A program made the translations under genes and the position numbers. A DNA stretch of 64,000 nucleotides. It comes from Embiotoca jacksoni. Its lineage: Eukaryota; Chordata; Actinopteri; Embiotocidae. The stretch is from positions 1,339,501-1,403,500 of the forward strand of contig JAKOON010000007.1 in assembly GCA_022577435.1 (NCBI GenBank), written 5' to 3'. The first letter of the stretch is position 1; every line of letters starts with the position of its first letter. This document shows, piece after piece, positions 54,001 through 64,000 of this stretch. The notes below the pieces were generated by a model that did no database searches, was not told the DNA's origin, and saw only the letters and a list, made by a program, of their open reading frames with translations.

Positions 54001-57000
54001 TGAACAAAAAGATCCACGACGAAGAATCGCTCGGATGGTTCATTCTTGAGCTTCCTGCACAAAGACCTGAACCAAAGAGGAATGCAAACACATTGTTCCC
54101 CCCACCTACTGCAATTACTTGTGATGAGTGTGTGAGGATTAAGCGGGATATTTGCAGACTTTTTGGATTAAGTATGATTTCATCCATGAAGATCTCTGGA
54201 ATACCTTTTCAGGACCTAATGCTTTCATGACAAGGGCTTTTTTTTTCTTCTTCTTCTTCTTCTTCTTCCCTTTTCTGTTTAACAGTGAGCTCAGATTTTC
54301 CTTTCACATTCACCCTTTAATTATAGCCTGAATAAAGAGGCATTCCAGTCAACATTTAATGGATTTAATGGATTGTCCCAGAGAATTATGTTATTATGTA
54401 TATATATATATTCAATGATATAAGTACATTTTTTTGGCCACTTCTATTAATACCATGTGTATATCTTCCATCAAGTGCATCTGGAGTCATACATTAAAGA
54501 ATCAAATAGTCTTTTTACATTATTCTTGGTGTACTTTATGAGCCTATACGTACGTTAGAGCGCACAATAATGGGGATGTAATTAAAAACATGTCATTGTG
54601 ATGGAGGACCGAGCTTTAATAGCATGAAAGCTGTCGGCTCATTTCCTCCTGAGCCAACAAATGGTTTTAAAAACAGTCAATCAAACTTCGCATGTTGCCA
54701 CTGCTCGCGCCACAGTTTAAAAAGGAGCATTACGCCAGTAGTTACGGTAAAGACATCAAATCTATATATTGACAGCAGAACAAAGAATTCATTGGATTTA
54801 TTTCAATAGTATCACGCGGTTGTGAAGCGCTCCCTAATTCTTAGCCAGAAAATCCGTCTTTTTCTTTAATGCAGTGCTCGGTGAAATGTCTAGTTTCTGC
54901 TGGCGAGGAGTGCATACATGGTTTTGCAAAGAGATTTGATTGTTGCCCCCAAGAAGGTGGCCCTCATTTGCTCAGACAGTTTGCACTTGAGGCCAAACTC
55001 TTTGCACGGTTATGAAAGAGCCCGTTCATTGAGAATTCATGCCCGGGCTTTGTTTTTCTTTGCATCTGGCACACTGTCATTCAGTCTGTTCCCACCTGGC
55101 TCGCCACCAAACCCAAATGAAAACATCAAAGTGATATCTGCAATGTGAAGTAATAGTTTTGGGGTTTCTTGTTTTTTTTCATCTAGATACACTAACTGAT
55201 GGACAGCATCAAAGGGGATGCCAGGGGGGAGAAATTCCAAATGTCATCAAATTACATCTTGATTTAACAAACAAAAAAAAAAAAATTACAATCTGCTTTT
55301 ATTGGATCAGAGAGGATATTTGGACGCTTATCTTTTCACAACAAAACCTAAACACAAAGTGTAAAAGGAACCAAACTGATGTCGTAACAATTTTTGGTAT
55401 AGACAGGTTCGCCGTTATAAAAAAATAAGTGAATTCTGAAAAGCAAATCTAATCAAATCAAAAATGGACAATAATTGACTTATTTAAAAAATGATGAGCA
55501 TCTGGTAAAGAAATGCTCGCTTGTTAAACCCCTCCTCTGAACAGTGATCGACCAATCATAGCTTAGCAACCGTAACGAGGCACAGCTGTCCTGTCAAGCT
55601 CTGGGTCTCCGTATGTTGAAGCTCTCGAGCACGGGACTGCACAACGAACGATATTCTGCGTGTAGAGTTTTTGGGGCTGCGTGTCGGCAAACACACTCGT
55701 CCTCATCCTGAAAGCCTTTTTCTCCTGCAGAGTCTCCGTCTCGCTTGTCCACGTATGAAAGCTAAGCCGGCCTCGGGTCTCGCATTTTACTGCAACACGA
55801 GAACAATGCTTTTCCTTTATTTCCATATCTTCGACTCAAGACTGCGAGCTGCTGAGATCGGTGGCCCAAAACGTTCAGCTTCGGCCCGCAGTTAGCCAAT
55901 ACAGCAATATAATAACAATAAGCTGATTCAGCTCGCGAACCGGCTGATTAAATCTGATTAAATGAATCTCTGTCTGAACGTTATTTCAAAGATTGCTCTG
56001 GAGTGCTTAATGTTATCATTATAAGTCGCATCTGTGCCATGTCAGAAACGGAAAGCCTGGCAACAACAGCAACAGGGACGTGAGCTCAGTTGTTTTTCAG
56101 GTTGTTGCTTTAAATTAACAGAATTGGAGCTGCGAGACGAAGAGACCCAGCCGAGGTTGTTGGTTTTTTTTGTTTTTTTTACTCACTCATTTCCAGTGAC
56201 CGCTCCTTCAGACATGTTTTTGTTGTCCTTGGAACCATCCTGAGAAAACATCAAGAGTTGCTGTGGAACTGTTATGCTGAACATGAATCACGTCCCCTAA
56301 ATCAAATTCATGGCAAAATAAAGTACGAGTAATTGAGCTCAAAATGTGTTGCGACCATAAATTTGTCAGAGTTGTATGGAGGGGGGGGTTTGTGGGATGG
56401 GGGGGGGGTTACTCATCCGTTAAATGCACTAACAAACTTCAAGCGGCGCACTCCTTCTCCTGAGCACATTAAACCCCTGCTGCTCCCTCTGACGGCTCGA
56501 TGTATTGGATTGGTTCATGAATACTGAATGCTCATCAGCGCTACGTAAACACATACAGCTTAAACTAATTGACGGCCGGCTGGGGATGGGATAAAGCTAC
56601 CGGTGTGAAAGTGATCAAAATTTCAACACAGCACGTTGATAATTAACAATATATTGAGCCAGTGTCGATATTTGCGGAATTCTCTCTATTGTAGCGTTGA
56701 CGAGTGCTTGATTTGAACTCCTAATTCTGCAGGGTTTTGCCGGTTTCTCTATTGTGTTTCAAATCCTTTCACGGTGCATTGCTTTTAAAAGGCAGCTTTC
56801 GTTTTTAGGACAGCCAGGAAGGCAGGTTGCTCTCTCAGCCTTTCGACATTTTGTTTATCCATCATGTGAGAAGAGCGGTATCGATGTCAGCTCCACACTC
56901 GAGGCGCAGCTTCACGGCAGGTTAAGGCAAGCTGAGGTCAAACGCTTGGAGGTCAGAAAACAGCTAATCTACCTTCACGAAAAGTGCATTCAAAACCGCT

Positions 57001-60000
57001 CTAAACACCCCGTATGTCTCGGTGTGCCTTTTGGTGTAGTAGTAGCGTCAGTATGTTTTCATGTAATGATTTTAATCGCTTAAAACAGGGAAATGGTATA
57101 AATCCTGTTATTTTGAACCGGCCGAAATAAAAAAAACAAAAAAAACAACAACAAAAAAGTGGTCCTTGCAATCAGCGTGGCTTTGGGGTTGTTGTCATTA
57201 CAATGATGGTGAGGCTCAGGTGGAAGTATGCTGGCAATTTTTCATCTAAAAAGATGACAGGGTCTGATGGAGCCCCCGGGAGGAGCAGAGTGACAAGCGT
57301 CGTCACTGTGATTAAACCCTGCTGCTGGTCCCGGTGAGCATCAGTGGGTTTGTGAGAAGAGTGTGGTGAAACCAATCAGACCGTGCTCCCTTCAAAACAC
57401 TCTGCATTGTGCTAATAATATCAACACAAACTTACGGCCATGCAAATAATGCGATTTTATGATCGTAGACTCGATCAGTTTTGCTTAGTTTTTTTTATAG
57501 AATAAAAAAGGCAGAGTCCATCTAGACTTCTTTTTTTTTTTTTTTTAAAGGCTCACCTTTTATGAAAAGGCACCAGGTTAATATTTCATACGACATAATA
57601 TTGTTTTTGCAAAGTGTTCGACGTGTTTTTGTTTCAAATCATAACGTGAATGGCTTCTCCAAATCAATCCCTCGTCATTAATACATACTGGACCGGCTCC
57701 CACGGCTGTGCGATTTCATCTGTACCAATCAAACTGTTGCACAGTCTGTACTAAAAATGCTGTTTGTTTTTTTTTTTTCTGTTTTAGGAGTACAAGATTC
57801 CCATCAGGAGAAAGTCATAACAGTATCTGAAGAGGGAATGGTCCACAGCCCAGACTTCCCACACACCTATCCCAGGAATACCGTGTTAGTCTGGAGACTA
57901 GTGGCGACCGGCAACATGAGGATCCAGCTCACCTTTGATGAGAAGTTCGGTCTGGAGGACCCTGAAGATGGGATATGCAAGTAAGGCCATTCGTATGAAT
58001 TAAAAACAAATATTGTTTGCTTTATTTAGAAAGAATATTTCAACTATTAGTGTTGCACTTTTCAAGCTGACTGCTCTAACAGGAAGGAGAATTGAGTTTG
58101 GTTTTGTTGTTGTTCTGACCTGAAGCTCACTGATCTGACTGATGGGGCCAACCCCAAAATACAATACACAACAATGTTGTCTAGATTTCATTTTAGAAAA
58201 TAAAAGTTGCTTATATTGCCTCAAAGGATATTACACTTTGAGGAGGCCTTTCCACATCAGTTAGAAGCAGTGGTGCGCTCTCTCTACTTGCTTGGCCAAC
58301 TCCCATCAGATGTGGGGCTGTTCCCAGTCGGCATGCCAGACACATGTTTGTCAGAGTTAAAGACGTGTCCTGCCCATGTTGTAGTCCATCTTTAAAGATT
58401 TATCGTCAAGAGTGTGGCCATTTGTGAAATTGCCTTTGGGCTGCCGTGGAGGCTCGTGAATATTGAACACCCAGCAGCGGAGTGATTTGTTTGACCGAGG
58501 ACGCTGTGTTGACGCGGGTCCGGGCCGGCATATTTTACAAGATGTAGTCGATATTTTTAGCTGCTTACGGAACAGTTTGAAAGACATGTGCCAACCCCTC
58601 TGAATGGCAACGCATGAACACAAACAAAACACACACACAGGGTACATCCTCTTCTTTATTGAGGAGCCCACTTTCAATTACTGCCTCTGCTGCTATTCAA
58701 TTTCAACTGATCGATTTCCCCTCTGTGCATTATGATCAGTACCTTGCTGTCAATATATCACGACTGACTGGTTAGCGTGGTGCAGCCCGGTGAGGGGGAA
58801 GGTGGAGGAGAGCTGGGGGGGGGGGAGGGTAGCCTCACTCGTCATTCCTGGAGAGCCCCCTGATGGTCGACCAGGTCAATGACAACTGCACTTTCTCCAC
58901 AGAGCCGACAAGGTACAGATGTTTGATATGGCAGCAGCACCGAGTGAAGATCTATCTTTTGAGACGAACATATTAGGGCAGTTAAAAGAAAACGTGGGCA
59001 CGAATGAGCGTGCCTCTGTTCCTGGAACTTCTTGCTCCATTGATCAATGAGATGCTTTTGATTCCGGCTCTGATTGAGTCTTGATAAAGATGGATCGCAG
59101 CTAATTGAATTGCCTAAAGTGCTGTAATGTGCTGCCTTCTTAGATTCATGCGTCTGTTCCACATGCACGCCGCTTATATCCCGTTCTTTATTGGCTGCTG
59201 ACTGAAAAACTCAGGAACGGCGTGCGAGCTCAGGTAATTCGAGCCCCCTCCCCCTCCACCTCCCCCGAGCGCACCTGCGATGAGGGGCCGGCTCGCCCTG
59301 TTGACGAATGAGGTTAGTGTTGCTGTCAAATCCCCCTGCGAGGGAAAGTGGCTCACTGGGGCAGGTCGCAGATTGACAACTTTTGTGCAGTCCTGCCCTT
59401 TTACAAGACTGCACTCGTCAGCGACCTCACAGAGAGGGGCAGGAGACAATAACAACATCGTTTTCAGGGGTCGCGCAAGTCAACACCCCATCTACTGCTC
59501 CAGCTGTAGCATTTCTCATCCACCGCCCACACCCCCAAACACAGACACACACGCACGCACGCACGCACACACACACCACACCCCACCACCCTCCCTCCCC
59601 ATCCAAGACTTCCCAACCCTCCCAGCGAAAAGCCCAACAGGTTTTGATCAGATCCCAAGACACACATTCTTGGCAGGGTTGGCAGGCAGATGAATGCAGC
59701 ATGCAATCACAAGCAGAGACATACAGCACATTCACAAGGGCTTCGCCCTCTTTACCTCTCTCTTTTTCTCCTCTCTCCCCTCTCTCTCTCTCCCCCCTGT
59801 CTCTTCCTCTCTCTTCCTCTCTCTCTCTCTCTTTCACATACATGCACACATCCAGAAGCCAATGGCCTCGTCTGCTGCTTTATCTTTCATGTGTATTTAA
59901 AAATTTATTCATAAAAATCCCCCCTTAGACTTTTCATTCCACTGGTCTTAGAGCAAAAAAAAAAAAAAAAAACGAACCATACACGATGCTACTGATAGGC

Positions 60001-62826
60001 CGCTCTTAGCGTTGTGTCACTGCACAATGTGATGCAAATGAACACGACTGTAATGTCTTGTCCAGTGATTCACAGCGAGGGGCCGGGGATAAAACAAACA
60101 TCGGTGGTGGGAGGGAGGCGTGTTGGGCTGCGGCGGCGGGCCTGGAGCGAGAAGTCGTCGCTAAGATGAGAGGGAGGCTGCGTAGTGGGGAGGGGAGGGG
60201 AGGGGAGGGGAGGGAGAGAGAATGCTCATCTGCTATTCTGTTTGTCTGTGGCACGATGAAAAGCATTCTTACCAAATCCACTGGAGGAGAGGCACATCGG
60301 AGAGCGACTGGTCTCTGCCGCTGGTTGGCATGGCAGCAGAGTCGTGCTTGACGGCTCCCGGAGAGGACTGTTCTCAGAAAAGGCGTTTATGTTCTCCATC
60401 TTGAGTCTGAAAAGAAAGAAGGGAAAAAAAAAAAAAAAAAAAAAGGTGTTTGTGCTGCTAATCTGCATCATCTCCACAGTAGATATTGTATCTATAAATA
60501 ATACACGAGGGGAAAACTATGTAGGAGAAAGCTTTGTGAATATTAAACACAGTTTTCCTTGCAGTGCACTGAAAGGTACTCATTTTCTGGTAGTGCTGTG
60601 ACATACGCGAGATTCCTTTGTCGATCGCGTCCTGCTCGCTGTGACTGTTCATACAGTTTGGTATGTGTGTCAGTGCATTTGTAAATCTGAGAAACCGCTG
60701 TTCAACATGGTGATTCTGAACACATGGCGATGTGTAATGATCAGGGCATCGTGCATTATTGATGAGCCATCTGTCAAAGCTCTGGAGCTGTCTGAGCGAT
60801 GACTTTTAGAAAGCTCCTCTCTTCACTGACCTCCATCTACAACAGCAGAAACAAGCTAAACTGATATTTCATCCTTTTCCAAAACCGTTTCGTGGCAGTG
60901 CCGCATCAATTTAAATAAATTAGCGTTTTACCCTTTGTGTTGTCCAACATTTGCACAGTTAAACTGCGATCGTTTTTGCAAAGGAACCGTTTCCGTTTTA
61001 CCTTTTTCCAGCACGTTTGTTTGTGCAGATAAGAGACCTCCTGTATACATTTCCAAATCAAAAGGTAGCAGGGTCAATACATTTATTGACACACCTCCCA
61101 CCCCTTCAGTTTATTTAACATCAGAGAAAATCCATTTTTAACATTGCTCATGTCCCCCTTCATGTTGTTTTATTGAAACCAGCTTGAACTGAATCTGTCA
61201 AGCCATTTCAAAATGTAAACAATGTTCCCGAAATCCAAATATCCGAATTGGCAGCGCTGAATGAGAGGTTAGCGTGCCTGTTGACGCAAATGGCAAAGTG
61301 ATTAATCCCAGACTGTGAAGAGCCAGTGAAACAAGGCTGTATTGAAGGCGGCGGCAGCAGCAGCAGCAGCCCCTGGTTACACACAGGTATAAATAATAAA
61401 AAAACAAAAAGGCTGAACTCCTGAACTGCCTGTCTTTAAGTGCAGAGGTTGGTCAATGTTTGCATTGGCGCACCGAAAGGAGTCTGGAGCTCAGCCATAT
61501 GCTTCTGCACTCCATAATGTTTACTATTATGGACTGGCGGGGTGGCCGGCGGAGAGAGACTGTCATGTAATTACAGGGTTGCAAGACAACAAGCAAAAAT
61601 GGGGCTTTTAGTCTGCGAAAACTGAACTGAAACTAAAATGCACGTCATCGTTTGCGTTGAGTGATTTTCACGACACTTTAAACATGTTCAAATCATTATG
61701 TTAAAATTAAATATTATTTCCAAAAATGCTTGAAGTTGTTTGACTTTCACCCATCAGCAGCTGCTGCAGTTTCCCGTGGTTTACATGCGTATAGCCAGAA
61801 AAACTCTCTATCTAATTTAAACTCATTTAAATTCACATTTACACAGTGAAAATAGAACAATTTTCAATTGTCGTTGTAATAAAAGATAACAAAAAAATTG
61901 TTTTGCAAAGCACTATTATAGATCTACTTTCTGGTCATATTGATGTCTTGAAATCTCTGATGGGAATGTAAATGTAATGATTTACCAAGTCAGTTTTTCA
62001 CTTAAACCGCTGCAAATTTGTTTCGCAGTCTAAATAAAGAGTCCTGGCTCTTTTTGCACAGTAAACACACAATATAATGTGTGCGGGGTTTAATTAAAAA
62101 CAATATTTCAATGACAACATGTAGCATTGGTGTAATAGGCCCGTCAAAAGGCTGAATCAGTGGCCATTAATTGCTTAACAGTCAGAACAACTGCTTGCGC
62201 TGCACCGTCAACTGACATGAGATTTGTCCTCATTACACCGGCACTTTTCAGTTTATTTTTTACTTCATTTAATCCAAGCGGTTAAATAATAGAGAAACAT
62301 TTCATCTCTCACGGCTAAGACACTGTAACCTGTTATTAAGGATATATTTATTTTCTTTTGTTTAATGACATTCAACCTTTATTGCCCTGGGGAGCTTTAT
62401 TGATGATATGAACAATCTCACCTTGAGAAGGACACGGACTGTGGGACAGATGTATAACAAGCAAAAATATAATCAAAAATGAGCTAACATGCACGTTTAC
62501 AGGTGTAAATTCACCGTGTCAGAGGTCAAACTGAGCCGGTAGCAGCAGGAAGTTGCGATTTTTAAGTAGTGGCCCCGATAACAAATGACATCCGAGAGAC
62601 CAAACTAATCTTTTCCTTTCTCTTTCTTTGTCTCACTCTCACCAGGTACGACTTTGTGGAAATAGAGGATCCGACTGAGAAGACGATCCTGGGTCGCTGG
62701 TGTGGGTCGCAGTCGGTACCGGCCAGTCACATCTCCAAAGGCAATCAGATCAGCATCCGCTTCATCTCTGATGAGTATTTCCCCTCCGAGCCGGGATTCT
62801 GCATCCGCTACTCCCTGCTGCCCGTG
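29978..62826 (+). CDS. pdgfc: Platelet-derived growth factor C, first three coding exons (gene continues off the right edge)
   Basis: PDGF-C is a secreted growth factor. Its N-terminal CUB domain must be removed by proteolysis before the C-terminal PDGF domain can dimerise as an active ligand for PDGF receptor alpha. Coding exons are 29978-30089, 57788-57980 and 62646-62826, joining in frame to 486 bases, exactly 162 codons. They encode a signal peptide, a short linker ending KEQNGVQD, and the whole CUB domain (about 45-160) with cysteines C101, C121 and C154 and the hallmark stretches PHTYPRNTVLVWRLVA, LTFDEKFGLEDPEDGIC and SDEYFPSEPGFCIRY. These match vertebrate PDGF-C specifically, not PDGF-D. 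The hinge, the activation site and the cystine-knot PDGF domain are beyond the window. An in-frame TGA at 29921 supports the chosen start. Confidence 0.96.
30169..30228. repeat. (CGCA)n then (CA)n microsatellite
   Basis: CACG/CGCA units at 30,169-30,193 run into (CA)n at 30,194-30,228, only 80 bases downstream of the pdgfc exon 1 donor. Confidence 0.97.
30270..30299. repeat. A30 homopolymer
   Basis: Thirty consecutive A residues near the start of pdgfc intron 1. Length may be inexact in assembly. Confidence 0.95.
33295..33315. repeat. C21 homopolymer
   Basis: Twenty-one consecutive C residues in pdgfc intron 1. Confidence 0.95.
33590..33645 (+). repeat. G-rich tract, possible G-quadruplex
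   Basis: Runs of three or more G are separated by one to four bases (GGTGGGGGTGGGGTGGGCGG, then a G14 run near 33,629). This meets the usual G-quadruplex spacing rule by eye. No function is inferred. Confidence 0.7.
37037..37078. repeat. C21-A21 compound homopolymer
   Basis: Twenty-one C residues directly followed by twenty-one A residues in pdgfc intron 1. Confidence 0.95.
40841..40858. repeat. G18 homopolymer
   Basis: Eighteen consecutive G residues in pdgfc intron 1. Confidence 0.95.
41982..42000. repeat. C19 homopolymer
   Basis: Nineteen consecutive C residues, followed by a further C-rich stretch, inside a CpG-rich block. Confidence 0.95.
43295..43318. repeat. (CATCC)n short tandem repeat
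   Basis: Four to five CATCC units within a longer C-rich segment (43,275-43,355). Confidence 0.9.
44426..44575. repeat. Local tandem duplication, about 70-80 bp unit
   Basis: AAAACTTATCAG occurs at 44,427 and 44,497. CTGTTTTTGTTTCCCGTTTC plus TACGGNGATTT occurs at 44,462 and 44,542. The first half is offset by 70 bases and the second by 80, so an indel of about 10 bases separates the two copies. Confidence 0.7.
46205..46420 (+). repeat. Teleost interspersed repeat fragment
   Basis: CCAGTTTATTTGTATGGCAC, ATTTCAACAACAAGGTAATT, CGCTTCGCATAAAACCATCA and the following A-rich segment with repeated AACATTAAAAAC have the form of a repeat very common in teleost genomes. I cannot assign its class with certainty. 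Confidence 0.5.
46695..46790 (+). repeat. Dispersed repeat family 2, copy G (fragment)
   Basis: CTCTTAATCCCACCAAAACT, CTGATTAGTCAAAT and TCTAACTGATGAGG parallel the left end of copy E. Only a fragment is alignable by eye. Confidence 0.4.
48002..48046. repeat. T35-G10 compound homopolymer
   Basis: Thirty-five T residues directly followed by ten G residues, the longest homopolymer in the window. Confidence 0.95.
54247..54268. repeat. (TTC)n microsatellite
   Basis: About seven TTC units in pdgfc intron 1. Confidence 0.95.
57788..57980 (+). CDS. pdgfc: pdgfc exon 2: first half of the CUB domain
   Basis: The 193-base exon follows a T-rich acceptor (CTGTTTTAG). It encodes G38 to the first two bases of Lys102: VQDSHQEKVITVSEEGMVHS, then PDFPHTYPRNTVLVWRLVA, LTFDEKFGLEDPEDGIC. 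Cys101 is the first CUB cysteine. The donor is TGCAA|GTAAGG. The Lys102 codon is completed by the first base of exon 3. Divergence from the mammalian sequence is confined to the TGNMR segment and the region around residues 42-55. Confidence 0.97.
59756..59832. repeat. CT-rich simple repeat
   Basis: Interrupted (CT)n with TCTCTC and CCCC blocks in pdgfc intron 2. A (CA)n-rich stretch precedes it at 59,540-59,580. Open frames across it are composition artefacts. Confidence 0.95.
60186..60220. repeat. (GGGGA)n short tandem repeat
   Basis: Five GGGGA-type units run into GGGAGAGAG in pdgfc intron 2. Confidence 0.95.
62646..62826 (+). CDS. pdgfc: pdgfc exon 3: second half of the CUB domain
   Basis: The 181-base exon has the acceptor CTCTCACCAG and encodes residues 103-162, starting YDFVEIEDPTEKTILGRWCG, then HISKGNQISIRFISDEYF and PSEPGFCIRYSLLPV. 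It supplies CUB cysteines C121 and C154. The donor is GTG|GTAAGA and the exon ends in phase 0. The next exon, carrying the hinge, is not in the remaining 1.2 kb. Confidence 0.97.
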
Positions 62827-63903
62827 GTAAGAACAGCATTAACAGTCAGGAGTTGATAAATGAGCGTTTTCAAGTGGCTAAAACATTTGGCGGTCACGGC
62901 ATTTTCCTCTGCTTCTATCTCCACCCGGGGAGTTCGCAAGGCAGTGAGTAATGCTTCTCCATGTCAGCACGGTGAAAATAATTTGCTTGTTACATAACAC
63001 GGTGTCTTAATTTGCAATCATCCATTTCTGCTTGTGAGTACCCGGGGTTTTAAACATCGCTGGGGAGAAATTGTGTTTAAGCACTTCACATCTGGCACCT
63101 GTGCGGCCATTTATTTTAGTTACGAAGGTACACGCGAGCTGGAGCGCGCACGCACACGCACACACACACACAAAATCCCTGCAAAGACAATCGCACAAAA
63201 ACAACAAAAACGACTTCAAGCACTTTAAAATTCTGGAATGGCCTCATTTCTGGGGGGGATTTGTATTATTTTGCTGCATTAAATTTAAATTATGAAACTT
63301 TTGCGTTCTGTATTATTGTTCTATACAGAACCATAAGGCCTCTGACCCTGTACTTTACCCAGAGATTCAAGTCCGATGAGTCTGGCAGATGAGGTATTGC
63401 AGTGTCACTGATGGTGTTGCGTGAGACTGAAATGGAGAAAATAAATGCCTTCACATTCACAAGTGGCTCCTTTGACCCTTTAGGGGGTGGCGGGATTCAT
63501 TCAAGCCCCTGAAATGAAAGTAGGAATTAAGTGCATTCAGTCCTGTCTGTCTGCTTTTCTGTTGACATTATTACATCATGCGCAGTTCCAAAGGAGTATC
63601 GCTTTTGTGTGTGTGTTCACAAAAATACCGACTCCAAATCCAAATCCATCTCTGGCAAAAACACATAATCTCTCTTTCTTTTTGCTCTTTCTCCTCATTT
63701 CTCTCTTTCACATTGTCTTCGCCTGCGACGGAGACTATAATCACCGTTTCCATTCACCTTTCAAATCACTGGCAGACGATTTATCAAGTACGATTTAGAG
63801 AGAGTGTTTCTAAGCTGAAACTCAAAGAGTGAGGACTCAAGCAACAATTGCAGCAATGAGCTTTGTGACTTGAGCGTGTTCACATACAACAACATGCTGT
63901 AAC

Positions 63904-63935
<32 letters not shown>

Positions 63936-64000
63936 TATACAGTATGAGCTAAGTATCACTGGTTGGAGTTGAAGGTTAATTCAAGATTATTTCAAGCTGG
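62827..64000 (+). other. pdgfc intron 3 (5' part)
   Basis: Only intron sequence follows exon 3. It holds a short (CA)n at about 63,150-63,172, a CT-rich stretch at 63,670-63,720 and a poly(A)-(AT)n tract at 63,904-63,939. The next pdgfc exon is not present. Confidence 0.8.
63904..63939. repeat. A16-(AT)n tract
   Basis: A run of A followed by about ten AT units in pdgfc intron 3. Confidence 0.95.

Larger units (their letters stand above)
30090..57787 (+). other. pdgfc intron 1
   Basis: A 27.7 kb intron with canonical ends (GTGAGT, TTTTAG). Contents noted: (CA)n and A30 near its start, a G-rich tract (33,590-33,645), C/A and T/G compound homopolymers (37,037-37,078 and 48,002-48,046), a CpG-rich block (41,880-44,060), a local duplication (44,426-44,575), a teleost-type repeat (46,205-46,420) and copy G of family 2 (46,695-46,790). 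No other coding gene was recognised on either strand. Confidence 0.75.
57981..62645 (+). other. pdgfc intron 2
   Basis: A 4.7 kb intron with canonical ends (GTAAGG, CACCAG). It contains short-period repeats (CT-rich 59,756-59,832, a GGGGA array at 60,186-60,215, A runs at 59,956 and 60,423). No other gene was recognised. Confidence 0.8.

Noticed and set aside
57757..57787. In-frame ATG just upstream of pdgfc exon 2 as an alternative start
   Set aside because: The stretch is the T-rich tract before a good acceptor (TTTTAG). The upstream exon at 29,978 supplies a proper signal peptide and matching phase.
59383..59928. 181-codon plus-strand and 140-codon minus-strand open frames
   Set aside because: Both are products of the (CA)n and (CT)n low-complexity stretch in pdgfc intron 2.

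Overview
The window is vertebrate nuclear DNA, almost certainly from a ray-finned (teleost) fish. Coding sequence is sparse and split by GT-AG introns into short exons. The two genes recognised are vertebrate-specific. The non-coding DNA is full of (CA)n and (AT)n microsatellites, long A/T and C/G homopolymers and degenerate interspersed repeats of the kind common in teleosts. No prokaryotic, viral or CRISPR-like system is visible. Only about 1.4 kb of the 64 kb is recognisably protein-coding.

Two genes lie head to head. On the minus strand, 2,105-17,854 holds the first seven coding exons of the glycine receptor beta subunit gene (glrb): signal peptide, the whole ligand-binding domain and TM1. 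A non-coding first exon ends at a good splice donor near 20,858. The pore-lining TM2, TM3, the gephyrin-binding loop and TM4 lie beyond the left edge. On the plus strand, 29,978-62,826 holds the first three coding exons of platelet-derived growth factor C (pdgfc): signal peptide and complete CUB domain, with a 27.7 kb first intron. The growth-factor domain lies beyond the right edge. Every exon junction given here keeps the reading frame. From memory, the divergent GLRB-PDGFC pair matches the human order at 4q32.1.

Layout: 1-2,104 glrb intron 8 (partial); 2,105-17,877 glrb exons 8 to 2; 17,878-20,857 intron 1; 20,858 to about 21,430 glrb first exon and CpG-rich promoter with a strong RE1/NRSE (REST-site) match; 21,430-29,290 intergenic; 29,290-29,977 pdgfc promoter and 5' UTR; 29,978-30,089 pdgfc exon 1; 30,090-57,787 intron 1; 57,788-57,980 exon 2; 57,981-62,645 intron 2; 62,646-62,826 exon 3; then intron 3 to the end.

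The most notable points are a GC-AG intron in glrb (GC donor at 15,381, proved by the frame and by the next exon), a (CT)n microsatellite serving as the polypyrimidine tract of the acceptor one exon upstream, the RE1 match and tandem ACGTG motifs at the glrb promoter, a foldback (MITE-like) element in glrb intron 1, two dispersed degenerate repeat families, and an unusual number of 18-21 base poly(C)/poly(G) tracts. The two genes are not known to act together: one encodes a synaptic chloride-channel subunit, the other a secreted mitogen. Their adjacency is conserved linkage, not an operon.
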